Positions 24,113-32,787 of a DNA stretch of 64,000 nucleotides are shown here, piece by piece; the first letter of the stretch is position 1, and each line of letters begins with the position of its first letter. The notes beneath the pieces are model-generated. The model saw only the letters and a program-made list of their open reading frames with translations, searched no databases and had not been told where the DNA came from. A program made the position numbers and the translations under genes. This DNA comes from TMP-24 sp046348855 (GTDB lineage: Bacteria > Pseudomonadota > Alphaproteobacteria > Rhodobacterales > Rhodobacteraceae): positions 121,808 through 185,807 of the forward strand of contig JAXMDK010000003.1 in NCBI GenBank assembly GCA_046348855.1. Direction: 5' to 3'.

Positions 24113-24790
24113 CTACGGCGCGCCGATCCGCCCGTCAACCGGGAAGCGGCGGGCGATGGCATGGGCCAGTGCTCGATCGGTTGCCGTTTCAGGGCCGTCA
24201 GCCTGAGGGCGGAAGCGCAGCCGGAACGCCGCCAGCAGCAGGTCGGCCGGCAGGTCGGGATAGCCGATCGCCCGCAGCGACGGCAGCAGCGGATTGGAGT
24301 CGCCCTCGGGGTCCGGCTCGGCCCAGATGGACAGGCCGGCGCGCGCCAGCCGCCGCCAGTCGAAGCGCGGGCCGGGGTCGATCTTGCGGTCGGGCGCCAT
24401 GTCGGAATGGGCGATGACCCGTTCCGGCGGAATCGACCAGCGCCGCATGATCCCGTGCAACAGCCGCTCCAGCGCCGCCATCTGCGGCTCGGGGAACGGC
24501 GCGTCGCCGGTGTTGGCCAGCTCGATCCCGACCGAATGGGAATTGACGTCGCGGACCGCGCCCCAGGCGCCCCGCCCGGCATGCCAGGCGCGGGCGCGTT
24601 CGTCGACCAACTGCTCGGCCGCGCCATCCTCGGCAATCAGCCAATGGGCCGAGACTTCTGTGGCGGGGTCGCATAGGTGGGCCCGCGCCGTGGCAAGGTC
24701 GGGCAACGCGGTGTAGTGCAGCACGATCATGTCGGGCCGGCCGGTGCCCCGCCTTTGCCCGTGGTTTGGCGAGGGGAAGTCCCCTGCCAC
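24113..24790 (-). CDS. N-acetylmuramoyl-L-alanine amidase, AmpD-like
   Basis: A 225-residue Amidase_2 domain enzyme that cleaves the amide between MurNAc and the stem peptide, likely in cell-wall recycling. Zinc and catalytic motifs: VLHYTAL (first His), VSAHWLIAEDG, SHSVGIELANTG and VIAHSDMAPDRKIDPG. It has no signal peptide, consistent with a cytoplasmic AmpD. I use GTG at 24790 (VAGDFPSPNHGQRRG) because SPNHG-RR is the usual N-terminal motif. This start lies 1 base past the stop of the upstream lipoprotein gene, implying coupling. A longer frame to 24838 is possible. Confidence 0.88.
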   Translation of the reverse strand: MAGDFPSPNHGQRRGTGRPDMIVLHYTALPDLATARAHLCDPATEVSAHWLIAEDGAAEQLVDERARAWHAGRGAWGAVRDVNSHSVGIELANTGDAPFPEPQMAALERLLHGIMRRWSIPPERVIAHSDMAPDRKIDPGPRFDWRRLARAGLSIWAEPDPEGDSNPLLPSLRAIGYPDLPADLLLAAFRLRFRPQADGPETATDRALAHAIARRFPVDGRIGAP

Positions 24791-24791
24791 C

Positions 24792-25583
24792 TCAGCCGCG
24801 CGCCTGCTGGAACGGCGTCGGGTCGAACTTGCAGGCAAAGCCGTCGCCGTCGGGGTCGAGCTTCTTGGGATCGCGCTTGGGACCGCCGGCCTTCAGGAAC
24901 GCCTCCTGCGCCGCCTCTTCCGAGGTGAAGGCCATGCAGGCGGCCTGATGCTTTTCGGGCGACACCGAGGAACGGTCATAGATCGCCTGACCCAGCCGGT
25001 TCGGGGCCGAGATCGCATAGGCGACCACCGCCGAAACCTTGGCCGAAGCGTCCCGCTCCGGCAGGGCCGTCGGCTGGATTTGCTGATAGCTGGCCTTGTC
25101 GGCCTCGATCCGGGCCTTGTTGGATTCGATCGATTCCCGGGCAGACACGGCCTTGAAGTCCTGGGTGTCGGAAATGCCCAGCGCATTGCCTTCGGCGGCA
25201 GGCGCGGCCGCGGCCTGCGTCGGATCGGTCGCCACCGGGGCAGCCTGCGCGGCATCGGTCGCTGCCGGGATGGCAGGCACCACGGGCGCGACGGGCGGAA
25301 CCGCCTCGGTCGTCGGCCCGGGAACCGGCTGCGGCACCAAAGGCGGCGAGGTGACTTCGCCGGTCGCCGGCCCGTTGGCGGTGCCGAACAGCGCCTGGTT
25401 GATTTCCGACGACGGAATCGCGCCCTCCGTCACCGGGGCGGCGGGAGGCGGCGCAGCGGCGTAAGCGGGCGCGGCGTAGGGCGAGGTTTCGGCCATCCCG
25501 GCTTCAGGCGCGTCGCGCAGGTTGGCGGGGGTGCAGGCGGCAAGCGCCACCAGCATGGCGGAAGCAGAGAGAAGCGAACGCAT
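24792..25583 (-). CDS. Lipoprotein with C-terminal calcium-binding-like (excalibur) motif
   Basis: From ATG 25583 the product is 263 residues. MRSLLSASAMLVALAAC is a lipoprotein signal with lipobox LAAC (Cys17). A long Ala/Pro-rich linker spans residues about 20-150. A globular C-terminal domain follows and ends in DPDGDGFACKFDPTPF, an excalibur-like calcium-binding motif with two cysteines nearby (AACMAF, FACKF). Probably anchored in the outer or inner membrane facing the periplasm. Coupled to the downstream AmpD-like gene. Function unknown; a cell-wall link is suggested by context only. Confidence 0.82.
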   Translation of the reverse strand: MRSLLSASAMLVALAACTPANLRDAPEAGMAETSPYAAPAYAAAPPPAAPVTEGAIPSSEINQALFGTANGPATGEVTSPPLVPQPVPGPTTEAVPPVAPVVPAIPAATDAAQAAPVATDPTQAAAAPAAEGNALGISDTQDFKAVSARESIESNKARIEADKASYQQIQPTALPERDASAKVSAVVAYAISAPNRLGQAIYDRSSVSPEKHQAACMAFTSEEAAQEAFLKAGGPKRDPKKLDPDGDGFACKFDPTPFQQARG

Positions 25584-25618
25584 CGGGAAACCTTCGGTCC
25601 TGGCCAGATTTGCGGCCC

Positions 25619-27106
25619 TTACCACCATTTTTCGGGTTTGGAAACAAACCCCGCGGCCCGCTCCAGCACATAGGCCTGATTCAGCAATTCGCCTTCCTCC
25701 CACGGCCGGCCGATCAGCTGCAGGCCCAGCGGCAGGCCCTGCCCACTGAGGCCCGCGGGAACCGCCACGCCGGGCAACCCGGCCAGGTTCACCGTGACAG
25801 TGAAGACGTCGTTCAGGTACATGGCCACCGGATCGGCGTCGGCCATCTCGCCCAGTCCGAAGGCCGCCGACGGGGTCGCGGGCGTCAGGATCGCGTCGAT
25901 CCCGGCGGCGAAGGCCTGTTCGAAGTCGCGCTTGATCAGCGCACGGACCTTGCGGGCGCGGTTGTAGTAGGCGTCGTAGAAGCCCGCCGACAGCACATAG
26001 GTGCCGATCATCACCCGGCGCTGAACCTCGTGGCCGAAGCCCTCGGCGCGGGTCTTTTCGTACATCTCGGTGATGCCGTCGCCCTGCGCCAGCTTGGCGC
26101 GGTGGCCAAAGCGCACCCCGTCATACCGGGCAAGGTTCGACGAAGCCTCGGCCGGGGCCACCACGTAATAGGCGGGCAGCGCGTATTTCGTGTGCGGCAG
26201 GCTGATGTCGACGATCTCGGCACCGGCGTCGCGCATCATCTCGGTGCCGCGCTTCCACAGCGTCTCGATCTCGTCGGGCATGCCGTCCATGCGGTATTCG
26301 CGCGGGATGCCGATCTTCTTGCCACGGATATCGCCGGTCAGCGCGGCTTCGAAATCCGGCACGGGCAGGTCGGCCGAGGTCGAATCCTTCGGGTCATGCC
26401 CGGCCATCGCCCCCAGCATGATCGCCGCGTCACGCACCGTCTTGGTCATCGGCCCCGCCTGGTCGAGCGACGAGGCGAAGGCCACGATCCCCCAGCGCGA
26501 GCAGCGCCCGTAGGTCGGCTTGATCCCGGTGATCCCGGTGAAGGCCGCGGGCTGGCGGATCGAGCCGCCGGTGTCGGTGCCGGTCGCGGCCAGGCACAGG
26601 TCGGCCGCCACCGCCGCTGCCGAGCCGCCCGACGAGCCGCCCGGCGTCAGCGCCGCGGTCGATCCCGCCCGCCGCCAGGGGTTGACGGCATTGCCGTAGC
26701 AGGAGGTCTCGTTCGACGAACCCATCGCGAATTCGTCCATGTTCAGCTTGCCGAGCATCACCGCGCCGGCGTCGGCCAACTGCTGGCTGACGGTCGACTC
26801 ATATTCGGGGCGGAAGCCCTGCAGGATGCGGCTGGCGGCCTGCGACGGCACGCCCTTGGTGCAGAACAGGTCCTTGATGCCGACCGGGATGCCGCACATC
26901 GCCGGTGCATCGCCCGCCTTCAGCCGCGCGTCCGCCGCCCGCGCCCGTTCCAGCGCGATCTCGGGCGTCTTGTGGACGAAGGCGTTCAGCGCCCCCGCGC
27001 CCTCGATCGCGGCAAGACAGGCCTCGGTCAGCGCGGTCGACGTGGTCTCGCCCTTGCGCAGCGCGTCGCGCGCCTCGGCAATGGTCAGTGTGTTGAGTTT
27101 GGACAT
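25619..27106 (-). CDS. gatA: Asp/Glu-tRNA amidotransferase subunit A
   Basis: The glutaminase subunit of GatCAB, which converts Asp-tRNA(Asn) and/or Glu-tRNA(Gln) to the amidated forms. The amidase-signature triad Lys/cis-Ser/Ser is present in the GIKDLFCT and TPGGSSGGSAAAVAAD segments, with GTDTGGSIRQPAAFTG after it. DLP and CYGNAVNPW segments are also GatA-typical. The protein is 495 residues from ATG 27106; an ATG two codons earlier (27112) is equally possible. gatC lies 73 bp upstream in the same direction; gatB is not in the window. Confidence 0.96.
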   Translation of the reverse strand: MSKLNTLTIAEARDALRKGETTSTALTEACLAAIEGAGALNAFVHKTPEIALERARAADARLKAGDAPAMCGIPVGIKDLFCTKGVPSQAASRILQGFRPEYESTVSQQLADAGAVMLGKLNMDEFAMGSSNETSCYGNAVNPWRRAGSTAALTPGGSSGGSAAAVAADLCLAATGTDTGGSIRQPAAFTGITGIKPTYGRCSRWGIVAFASSLDQAGPMTKTVRDAAIMLGAMAGHDPKDSTSADLPVPDFEAALTGDIRGKKIGIPREYRMDGMPDEIETLWKRGTEMMRDAGAEIVDISLPHTKYALPAYYVVAPAEASSNLARYDGVRFGHRAKLAQGDGITEMYEKTRAEGFGHEVQRRVMIGTYVLSAGFYDAYYNRARKVRALIKRDFEQAFAAGIDAILTPATPSAAFGLGEMADADPVAMYLNDVFTVTVNLAGLPGVAVPAGLSGQGLPLGLQLIGRPWEEGELLNQAYVLERAAGFVSKPEKWW

Positions 27107-27179
27107 CGTCATTCAGCCTTTCCGGGCTCCGCCCGTTCGTCGCTGAAACCGCTCCGCCGGAGCGATTTCCGGGCGCTCC

Positions 27180-27467
27180 TCACTCGACCACCTTCGGCAC
27201 GGCAAAGAACCCTTCGCGCGCGTCGGGCGCGTTCTTCAGGATCTGGGCCTGGATGTTGCCGTCCGTCACCACATCGGCGCGCCGCGCCAGCCGCATCGGC
27301 GTCACCGAGGTCATCGGCTCGACCCCGGCCACGTCGACCTCGTTCAGCTGTTCCATGAAGGCGAGGACGGCCGACAGTTCGCCCGCCAGCTTCGGCAGAT
27401 CGCTTTCGGGAACCGCGATGCGCGCCAGATGCGCCACCTTGCGCGCGGTGTCGATATCGATGGACAT
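27180..27467 (-). CDS. gatC: Asp/Glu-tRNA amidotransferase subunit C
   Basis: A 95-residue helical subunit that wraps around and stabilises GatA in GatCAB. The start MSIDIDTARKVAHLARIAVP and the end DAREGFFAVPKVVE are the conserved GatC ends (the REGFFAVPKV segment contacts GatA). It precedes gatA in a two-gene operon. Confidence 0.96.
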   Translation of the reverse strand: MSIDIDTARKVAHLARIAVPESDLPKLAGELSAVLAFMEQLNEVDVAGVEPMTSVTPMRLARRADVVTDGNIQAQILKNAPDAREGFFAVPKVVE

Positions 27468-27543
27468 GGGGCCACTCCGCCAGACTTCGCGCCCCGTTTA
27501 GCCGCGCCACCGCGCCGGTGCAAGCATCAGGCCCGGCAGGCGG

Positions 27544-27903
27544 TCAGCGGCGGGCCAGCAGCAAGAGTTCCAGCCGCTCGATCGCCCGCAAGAGCCGCTC
27601 CGCCTCGATCCGGGGCATCAGCGCCACCTTCACCACCACCGCCATCACCATCAGGACCGCCGAGGGCAGGCCCCAGTGCAGGGCCGAGAGCGGGTCGGTG
27701 GCGGACAGGAAATGCCAGCCGGTCCACAGGCCGGCCAGGAACATGACCACCACCGACACATAGATCGCCCGCGCCGGCCAGCCGTCGCGACCGGAAAAGA
27801 TGCCAAGGGCGGTGTTCAGGAAACCGGGATCGCGCAGGTCTTCGAACAGGCGCCGGTCGTCGGGGCCGAGGGTTTCGGCGATTTTCTGGTCGAGCAGGCG
27901 CAT
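27544..27903 (-). CDS. DUF6768-type membrane protein
   Basis: A 119-residue protein with GGAAGGAG upstream of ATG 27903. The N-terminus MRLLDQKIAETLGPDDRRLF plus a PGF...GIFSGR segment precedes two membrane helices (about 45-65 and 75-95). The C-terminal RIEAERLLRAIERLELLLL helix is amphipathic. This matches a small proteobacterial family that I recall as DUF6768, often next to a sigma-factor gene, though none is seen here. Role unknown. Confidence 0.75.
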   Translation of the reverse strand: MRLLDQKIAETLGPDDRRLFEDLRDPGFLNTALGIFSGRDGWPARAIYVSVVVMFLAGLWTGWHFLSATDPLSALHWGLPSAVLMVMAVVVKVALMPRIEAERLLRAIERLELLLLARR

Positions 27904-28062
27904 GACTATCTCCTTCCATCGGGCCGGGATGCGGCCCCTCAAGCCGATGTGGTCCGCCCGGCCGAGACGTTCAAGCACCCGCCCGCCAAGGGTCTTGGTC
28001 GGCAGCGCGCGACCATGCTAGGGTCCGGGCAGCGCAACGGGCGGCACAATCGGAGACGGCCA

Positions 28063-28665
28063 TTGGCACTCGCGGTGATCGGCGCGGGCTTCGGCAGGAC
28101 CGGGACGCACTCGGCCAAGCTGGCGCTTGAACATCTGGGCTTCGGCCCCTGTCACCACATGGTCCGGGTCATGGCCGATCCCGAACAGGTCGCCCTGTGG
28201 CGGCGGGCGGCGGCCGGGCACCTGCCGGACTGGGACGCGGCCTTCGCGGGTTACGGCAGCGCGGTCGACTGGCCCTCGGCACATTTCTGGCGCGAGACCA
28301 TGCGCCATTTCCCCAAGGCCAAGGTGCTGCTGACCCACCGCAGCGGCGACAGCTGGTATGACAGTTTCTCCAGGACCATCCTCGAATCCATCGGCCCGGA
28401 CAGCACGCCTGCCACCTTCGGCCATGCGGTGATCCGCAACGTGATCTTCGAGGGCCGCCCCGAGGACCGCGCCCATGCCATCGCACTGTATGAACGCCAC
28501 AACGCGACTGTCCGCGCCACCGTTCCCGCCGACCGGCTGATCTGCCACGAGGTCGGACAGGGGTGGGAGCCCCTGTGCGCCGGTCTGGGCGTGCCGATCC
28601 CCGACATCCCCTATCCCCGCACCAACGCCACCGGCGAATTCCGCGACCTGGTGCTCCAGAAGTAG
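28063..28665 (+). CDS. Sulfotransferase family protein (Sulfotransfer_4-like)
   Basis: A 200-residue protein starting at TTG 28063 (GGAG upstream; no ATG fits). The N-terminus VIGAGFGRTGTHSAKLALEH holds the PAPS-binding GRTGTHS loop, and LLTHRSGDSWYDSFSRTI is the expected second signature. PYPRTNATGEFRDLV at the end is also typical. It would transfer sulfate to an unknown acceptor, and is probably cytoplasmic. The UPF0173 gene follows after 18 bp and is likely co-transcribed. Confidence 0.82.
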   Translation: MALAVIGAGFGRTGTHSAKLALEHLGFGPCHHMVRVMADPEQVALWRRAAAGHLPDWDAAFAGYGSAVDWPSAHFWRETMRHFPKAKVLLTHRSGDSWYDSFSRTILESIGPDSTPATFGHAVIRNVIFEGRPEDRAHAIALYERHNATVRATVPADRLICHEVGQGWEPLCAGLGVPIPDIPYPRTNATGEFRDLVLQK

Positions 28666-28683
28666 CCGCCCAAGGAGGACAGC

Positions 28684-29376
28684 ATGCGCATAACCTGGCT
28701 TGGCCATTCCGGCTTCCGCATCGAGGTCGAGAAGGCGACGCTGCTGGTCGACCCCTGGCTTGCCGGCAACCCGATGTTCCCCGAGGCCCGGCGAGCCGAG
28801 GCGATCCGCGGCGCGACCCATGTCCTGGTCACCCACGGGCACGGCGACCACGCGGCCAACGCGCTGGCCATCGCCACGGAACTCGCCATCCCGATCGCCT
28901 GCATCCATGAACTGTCCGAATGGTTCGAACGCGAAGGCGCGTCCGCCATCGGCTTCGGCAAGGGCGGAACCATCGACCTGAACGGCGCGAAAGTGACGAT
29001 GGTCAACGCCTGCCACTCGTCGTCCATCGACTTCAAGGGCGGCAACCCGATCCCCGCCGGATCGGAGGCGGGCTTCATGATCGCCGGCGACGGCCACACC
29101 GCCTATGTCTCGGGCGACACAGACATCATGGCCGACATGGACTGGATGGGCGAATATCACCGGCCCGATGTCGGGATCCTCGCCAGCGGCGGGCATTATA
29201 CGATGGACATGAAGCGCGCGGCCTTCGCGGCGCGGAAGTATTTCGATTTCAAGCTGGTCATTCCCTGCCACTACCGGACCTTCCCGCTGCTGGAGCAATC
29301 CGCCGCGGCGCTGGTCGAGGGCCTGCCCGGCGTCAGGGTGGTCGAGCCGCAGGTGCTGGAGGCCATCGCCGTCTGA
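28684..29376 (+). CDS. UPF0173 metal-dependent hydrolase (MBL fold)
   Basis: A 230-residue metallo-beta-lactamase-fold protein. MRITWLGHSGFRIEVEKAT, THGHGDHAANA and a later HSS/SGDTD/PCHY series match the UPF0173 family, whose members are single-domain hydrolases of unknown substrate. AAGGAGG lies 5 nt before the ATG. No signal peptide. It follows the sulfotransferase gene closely. Confidence 0.92.
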   Translation: MRITWLGHSGFRIEVEKATLLVDPWLAGNPMFPEARRAEAIRGATHVLVTHGHGDHAANALAIATELAIPIACIHELSEWFEREGASAIGFGKGGTIDLNGAKVTMVNACHSSSIDFKGGNPIPAGSEAGFMIAGDGHTAYVSGDTDIMADMDWMGEYHRPDVGILASGGHYTMDMKRAAFAARKYFDFKLVIPCHYRTFPLLEQSAAALVEGLPGVRVVEPQVLEAIAV

Positions 29377-29532
29377 GGAGTGCCATCCGCGCCGGGACAG
29401 AAACAGTGTTGGCCCGATGCGCCGGCCGGTTTCCCTGTCCGCGACAGTTCCCCACAAACACTGAACGGACGCCACAGTTCGCCCATGATTGCCACCTAGG
29501 TCGGACCCATCCAGACCCGAACCGAGGTTAGA

Positions 29533-30309
29533 ATGGCCCTGTCCCGACTGTTTCCTGCCTTTGTTGCGGCCCTCGCCGCCTTTACCAGTGGGGCCGAAGC
29601 CTCGACCGTCAACGGCACCGGGATGGTCACCAACAACGTGATCTTCGGCTCCGGCAACGCCAACGGCGCTTTCTCCGGCGGGCGCTGGGGATCCCTGGAA
29701 CTGGGGCTGAGGGCCAAGCTGCGCTATGACGCGACCAATGGCTGCGGTGGTTTCGGCTGCCCGCAGAACACCTTCAACTACGGCCCCGGCGACAGCTATT
29801 CCTTCAGCTCGTCACAGGCCAACCCGCCGCCGAACCGGTCGATCTTCAACTTCGAATGGTCGATCAACTCGAACGCCGACGGGATGGGCATGGCGCTGAG
29901 CGGCTATACCTACCGCATCGACATCGACACTGACCCCACAACCAACGTCGGCGGCCTCGTGTCCTACAACCCGATGTCGTTCCTGTCGACCGGCTACTAC
30001 CTGGGCACCAACGCCAGCCCGGCGGGCGGCGCCACCTTCCGGCTTGGCGGCTTCGGGAACCTGAACGCCTACAATCTGGCACAGAATTCCGTGAACCTCG
30101 GCTTCATTCCCGGCACCAACCTCGGGCACGGGCAGTTCAGTATCTTCCTGTCGGCCTTCTCGGCCACGACCGGGCAGCTGGCCGGGTCGGCGTCGATCAA
30201 CGTCAACGTCGACTCTCCTGCCCCGGTGCCGCTGCCGGCTGGCGTCGGGCTGCTGGCCGCCGCGCTTGGCGGGCTGGCAGCGGTCAGGCGGGCGCGTCGC
30301 GCCGCCTGA
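29533..30309 (+). CDS. Exported VPLPA-CTERM protein
   Basis: A 258-residue secreted protein. The signal peptide is residues 1-23 (ending GAEA), followed by a Gly/Asn/Ser-rich beta-type body. The C-terminus has the sorting signal VPLPAGVGLLAAALGG, a membrane helix, then RRARRAA. This is the Rhodobacteraceae variant of the PEP-CTERM tripartite signal, processed by an exosortase and linked to exopolysaccharide or surface attachment. No exosortase gene is in the window. Function of the body unknown. Confidence 0.85.
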   Translation: MALSRLFPAFVAALAAFTSGAEASTVNGTGMVTNNVIFGSGNANGAFSGGRWGSLELGLRAKLRYDATNGCGGFGCPQNTFNYGPGDSYSFSSSQANPPPNRSIFNFEWSINSNADGMGMALSGYTYRIDIDTDPTTNVGGLVSYNPMSFLSTGYYLGTNASPAGGATFRLGGFGNLNAYNLAQNSVNLGFIPGTNLGHGQFSIFLSAFSATTGQLAGSASINVNVDSPAPVPLPAGVGLLAAALGGLAAVRRARRAA

Positions 30310-30318
30310 CCGGGGCTT

Positions 30319-30543
30319 TCACCGCAACTCCCAATATTTGCGACTGGACGGCTCGGCCGGCAGGCCGATGTCGCGGCGCACATGGCCGGACAGATCGTCG
30401 AGGTTGTAGGCCCGGTGCCGGTCGCGGCGGACCAGCGCCCGCAGGAGTGCGCCAAGGACGCGGAGCGCCCCGTGTTCGGCCAGAAGCCGTTCGATGACCG
30501 CCGTGGGCGGATGGATGTCTTCGTGCAGGATCTGCGCATTCAT
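30319..30543 (-). CDS. Small DUF1127-like protein
   Basis: A 74-residue protein from ATG 30543 (MNAQILHEDIHPPTAVIERL). The C-terminal part YNLDDLSGHVRRDIGLPAEP resembles the DUF1127/YjiS motif (LS...LRDIGL), and the middle is Arg/Leu-rich helical. Such proteins are RNA-binding in related bacteria. It converges with the VPLPA-CTERM gene (9 bp between stops). A 25-codon ORF with a strong ribosome site lies upstream on the same strand. Confidence 0.65.
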   Translation of the reverse strand: MNAQILHEDIHPPTAVIERLLAEHGALRVLGALLRALVRRDRHRAYNLDDLSGHVRRDIGLPAEPSSRKYWELR

Positions 30544-30682
30544 GGTTCTGACTCCAGCCGGCTGCCCGTGCGGGAACCGGCGATGATTGGGATTTGGCAA
30601 GGGGCGCGGCGGGAATGCCGCGACGACCGCTGTTCAGGCCTGTGGGAAAAGGGGCTGCGGGGCAGCCGAAGGCAGGATCGGA

Positions 30683-30760
30683 TCAGCCGCGATAGGCTGA
30701 CAGACCACCCGCGCAGAAGGCCGCGCCACGCAGGGTCCTGGCGTATTCGTTCGAGATCAT
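30683..30760 (-). CDS. Candidate 25-residue peptide with strong ribosome site
   Basis: ATG 30760 is preceded by a perfect AAGGAGG 6 nt away, one of the best ribosome sites in the window. The frame encodes MISNEYARTLRGAAFCAGGL plus SAYRG and stops at 30683. The peptide has one Cys and no clear signal peptide. It is 139 bp upstream of the DUF1127-like gene and may be its leader or a stand-alone small protein; neither is proven. Confidence 0.45.
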   Translation of the reverse strand: MISNEYARTLRGAAFCAGGLSAYRG

Positions 30761-30889
30761 GCTACGCCTCCTTGGCTGATGGTGCGGAATGCCGGCACGA
30801 TAGACGAATTCGCCCTGAAACCAAGCATCGAATTGTATCGCCCGGAAAGGCCGGATTGTATGTGGCCCCATCACCACGCCGCCAACAAA

Positions 30890-30914
30890 GCAAAGACCGC
30901 CCCGAAGGGCGGCC
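30890..30914 (-). terminator. Rho-independent terminator of efp
   Basis: On the minus strand a GCCGCCC/GGGCGGT stem with a tight tetraloop-like turn is followed by TTTGCTTTG. It lies about 30 bp past the efp stop. Confidence 0.8.
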
Positions 30915-30941
30915 CGAGCCGGATCGGCGATGCGCGGCAGA

Positions 30942-31511
30942 TCAGTCCTTGGCGCGTTCCTGATAGCTCAGGTCGTCGGTGTTGATGACGATGCGGGTGC
31001 CCGCGCCGATGTGCGGCGGCACCATGACCCTCAGCCCGTTCGAGCAGACCGCCGGCTTGTAGGAGGACGAGGCCGTCTGCCCCTTGACCACCGGCTCGGT
31101 CTCGGTGATCTCGACCGTCACCCGTTGCGGATATTCGATGGCGATGGCCACGCCCTCGAAGGTCTTGAGATAGACGCGGATGCCTTCGGTCAGGAACACC
31201 TTGCCGTCGCCGACCACGTCGGGATGGACGGTGACCTGGTCATAGGTTTCCGGCTCCATGAAGTGGAAGCCTTCACCATCCTCGTAGAGGAAGTCGTATT
31301 CGCGTTCGTCCACCGTCGCCTTTTCGACCTGGTCGGTGGTCTTCCAGCGTTCCGAAACCTTCACCCCGTCCGAAATGCGGCGCATGTCGACCGAGGTGGT
31401 GGGCGTGCCCTTCCCGGGGTGGAAGTTGGTGGCGGACAGCACCGCGTAAAGCCGGCCGTCGAGTTCGACGACATTGCCCTTGCGCAGCGAAGAGGCGATC
31501 ACTTTAACCAT
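30942..31511 (-). CDS. efp: Elongation factor P
   Basis: A 189-residue translation factor that rescues ribosomes stalled at polyproline. The modification site is Lys34 in HPGKGTPTTSVDM, the beta-lysylated type rather than the rhamnosylated Arg type. The C-terminal NGLRVMVPPHIGAGTRIVIN is a standard EF-P ending. The start MVKVIASSLRKGN is at 31511. It diverges from epmA, the ligase that modifies Lys34, with 106 bp between starts, so the two may be co-regulated. The frame open further upstream is not EF-P-like. Confidence 0.97.
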   Translation of the reverse strand: MVKVIASSLRKGNVVELDGRLYAVLSATNFHPGKGTPTTSVDMRRISDGVKVSERWKTTDQVEKATVDEREYDFLYEDGEGFHFMEPETYDQVTVHPDVVGDGKVFLTEGIRVYLKTFEGVAIAIEYPQRVTVEITETEPVVKGQTASSSYKPAVCSNGLRVMVPPHIGAGTRIVINTDDLSYQERAKD

Positions 31512-31617
31512 GACATTCCTTGCAGTCTTGACGGCGCCCGGGCTATGCCCCGGCATCCATCCTTGAACGGATCGCGCTGCCCTTAGCCGATCTTTCCCAT
31601 TTTCGCCAGCCGAAAGC

Positions 31618-32682
31618 GTGACAGACGTGACGAACCCCTCCGATCCGCCCGCCATGTGGTGGGACCCCGCCCGCCATGCCGACCGCCGGCCGGTGCTTCT
31701 GGCGCGCAACCGCATCCAGGCCGCCCTGCGCAGCTGGCTGGCAGACCGCGACTTCGTCGAGGTCGACCCCGCCGCCCTGCAGGTCAGCCCCGGCAACGAG
31801 GCGCACCTGCACGCCTTCGCCACCACCGCCATCGGCAACGACGCCGTCGGGCGACCGATATATCTGCACACATCGCCCGAATTCGCCATGAAGAAGCTAC
31901 TGGCGGCAGGCGAGCGGCGCATCCATGCCTTCGCCCATGTCTGGCGCAACCGCGAACGCGGGGCGCTGCACAGCCCGGAATTCACCATGCTGGAATGGTA
32001 TCGCGCGGGCGAGGACTACACGGTGCTGATGGAGGATTGCGCGGCCTTCCTGCGGCTGGCGGCGACGGCGGCGGGCAGTTCGGTGCTGCGGTTCCGCGAT
32101 GCCACCTGCGACCCGTTCGCCGAACCCGAGCGGCTGTCGGTGGCCGAGGCCTTTGACCGCCATGCCGGGATCGACCTTCTGGCGACGATCCGGCCGGACG
32201 GGTCGACCGACCGCGCGGCGCTGGCGACGCAGGTGCGGCAGGCCGGCCTGCGGGTGGGCGAGGACGACGGCTGGTCGGACCTTCTGTCGCGGGTGCTGGT
32301 GGCGCGGGTCGAGCCGCACCTGGGCCACGGGCGCATGACCTTCCTCGACCGCTATCCGGCCGCCGAGGCCGCCCTCGCCCGCCCGGTGCCGGGCGACGGC
32401 CGCGTCGCCGAACGGTTCGAGCTTTATGCCTGCGGGGTCGAACTGGCCAACGGCTTCGGCGAACTGACCAACCCGGCCGAACAGCGCCGCCGCTTCGGAC
32501 TGGAGATGGACGAGAAGGAGCGCGTCTATGGCGAGCGCTACCCGGTCGACGAGGATTTCCTGGCCGCACTCGCCCGCATGCCGCCGGCCAGCGGCATCGC
32601 GCTTGGCTTCGACCGGCTGGTGATGCTGGCCACCGCCGCGCCCCGGATCGACGACGTCCTTTGGACGCCGGTGGCGGGATAG
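31618..32682 (+). CDS. epmA: EF-P (R)-beta-lysine ligase (EpmA/GenX/PoxA)
   Basis: A 354-residue truncated class II lysyl-tRNA synthetase paralogue that attaches (R)-beta-lysine to Lys34 of EF-P. No anticodon-binding domain is present. Class II motifs: motif 2 as FAHVWRNRERGALHSPEFTM (about residue 101-120) and motif 3 as GIALGFDRLVMLAT near the end. FVEVDPAALQVSPG near residue 44-57 is EpmA-typical. The start is GTG 31618. Divergent from efp. EpmB, the aminomutase supplying beta-lysine, is not in the window. Confidence 0.93.
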   Translation: MTDVTNPSDPPAMWWDPARHADRRPVLLARNRIQAALRSWLADRDFVEVDPAALQVSPGNEAHLHAFATTAIGNDAVGRPIYLHTSPEFAMKKLLAAGERRIHAFAHVWRNRERGALHSPEFTMLEWYRAGEDYTVLMEDCAAFLRLAATAAGSSVLRFRDATCDPFAEPERLSVAEAFDRHAGIDLLATIRPDGSTDRAALATQVRQAGLRVGEDDGWSDLLSRVLVARVEPHLGHGRMTFLDRYPAAEAALARPVPGDGRVAERFELYACGVELANGFGELTNPAEQRRRFGLEMDEKERVYGERYPVDEDFLAALARMPPASGIALGFDRLVMLATAAPRIDDVLWTPVAG

Positions 32683-32751
32683 ACACGACATCGCCGCTGT
32701 GCGGGGCCGGGCGAAGGGGGCTCCCCGCCCCCTCGGTGCGGTGCGCCTCAC

Positions 32752-32767
32752 CCCCGGGAGTATTTGG
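32752..32767 (+). other. Conserved-looking intergenic motif
   Basis: The string CCCCCGGGAGTATTTGG lies in the 105-bp gap between epmA and tadA. I recall very similar GGGAGTATTT strings recurring downstream of genes in many Rhodobacteraceae, but this is from memory. No second copy was noticed in the window. Role unknown. Confidence 0.35.
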
Positions 32768-32787
32768 TCAAGGGAAAAGCCGGGAGG

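Noticed and set aside
24113..24676. ORFs over the amidase and RNase P RNA region on the plus strand
   Set aside because: They overlap a clear structural RNA and an amidase with full motifs on the minus strand.
29395..29475. Imperfect inverted CAGTGTT/AACACTG before the VPLPA-CTERM gene
   Set aside because: The arms are short and about 60 bp apart; not distinguishable from chance.
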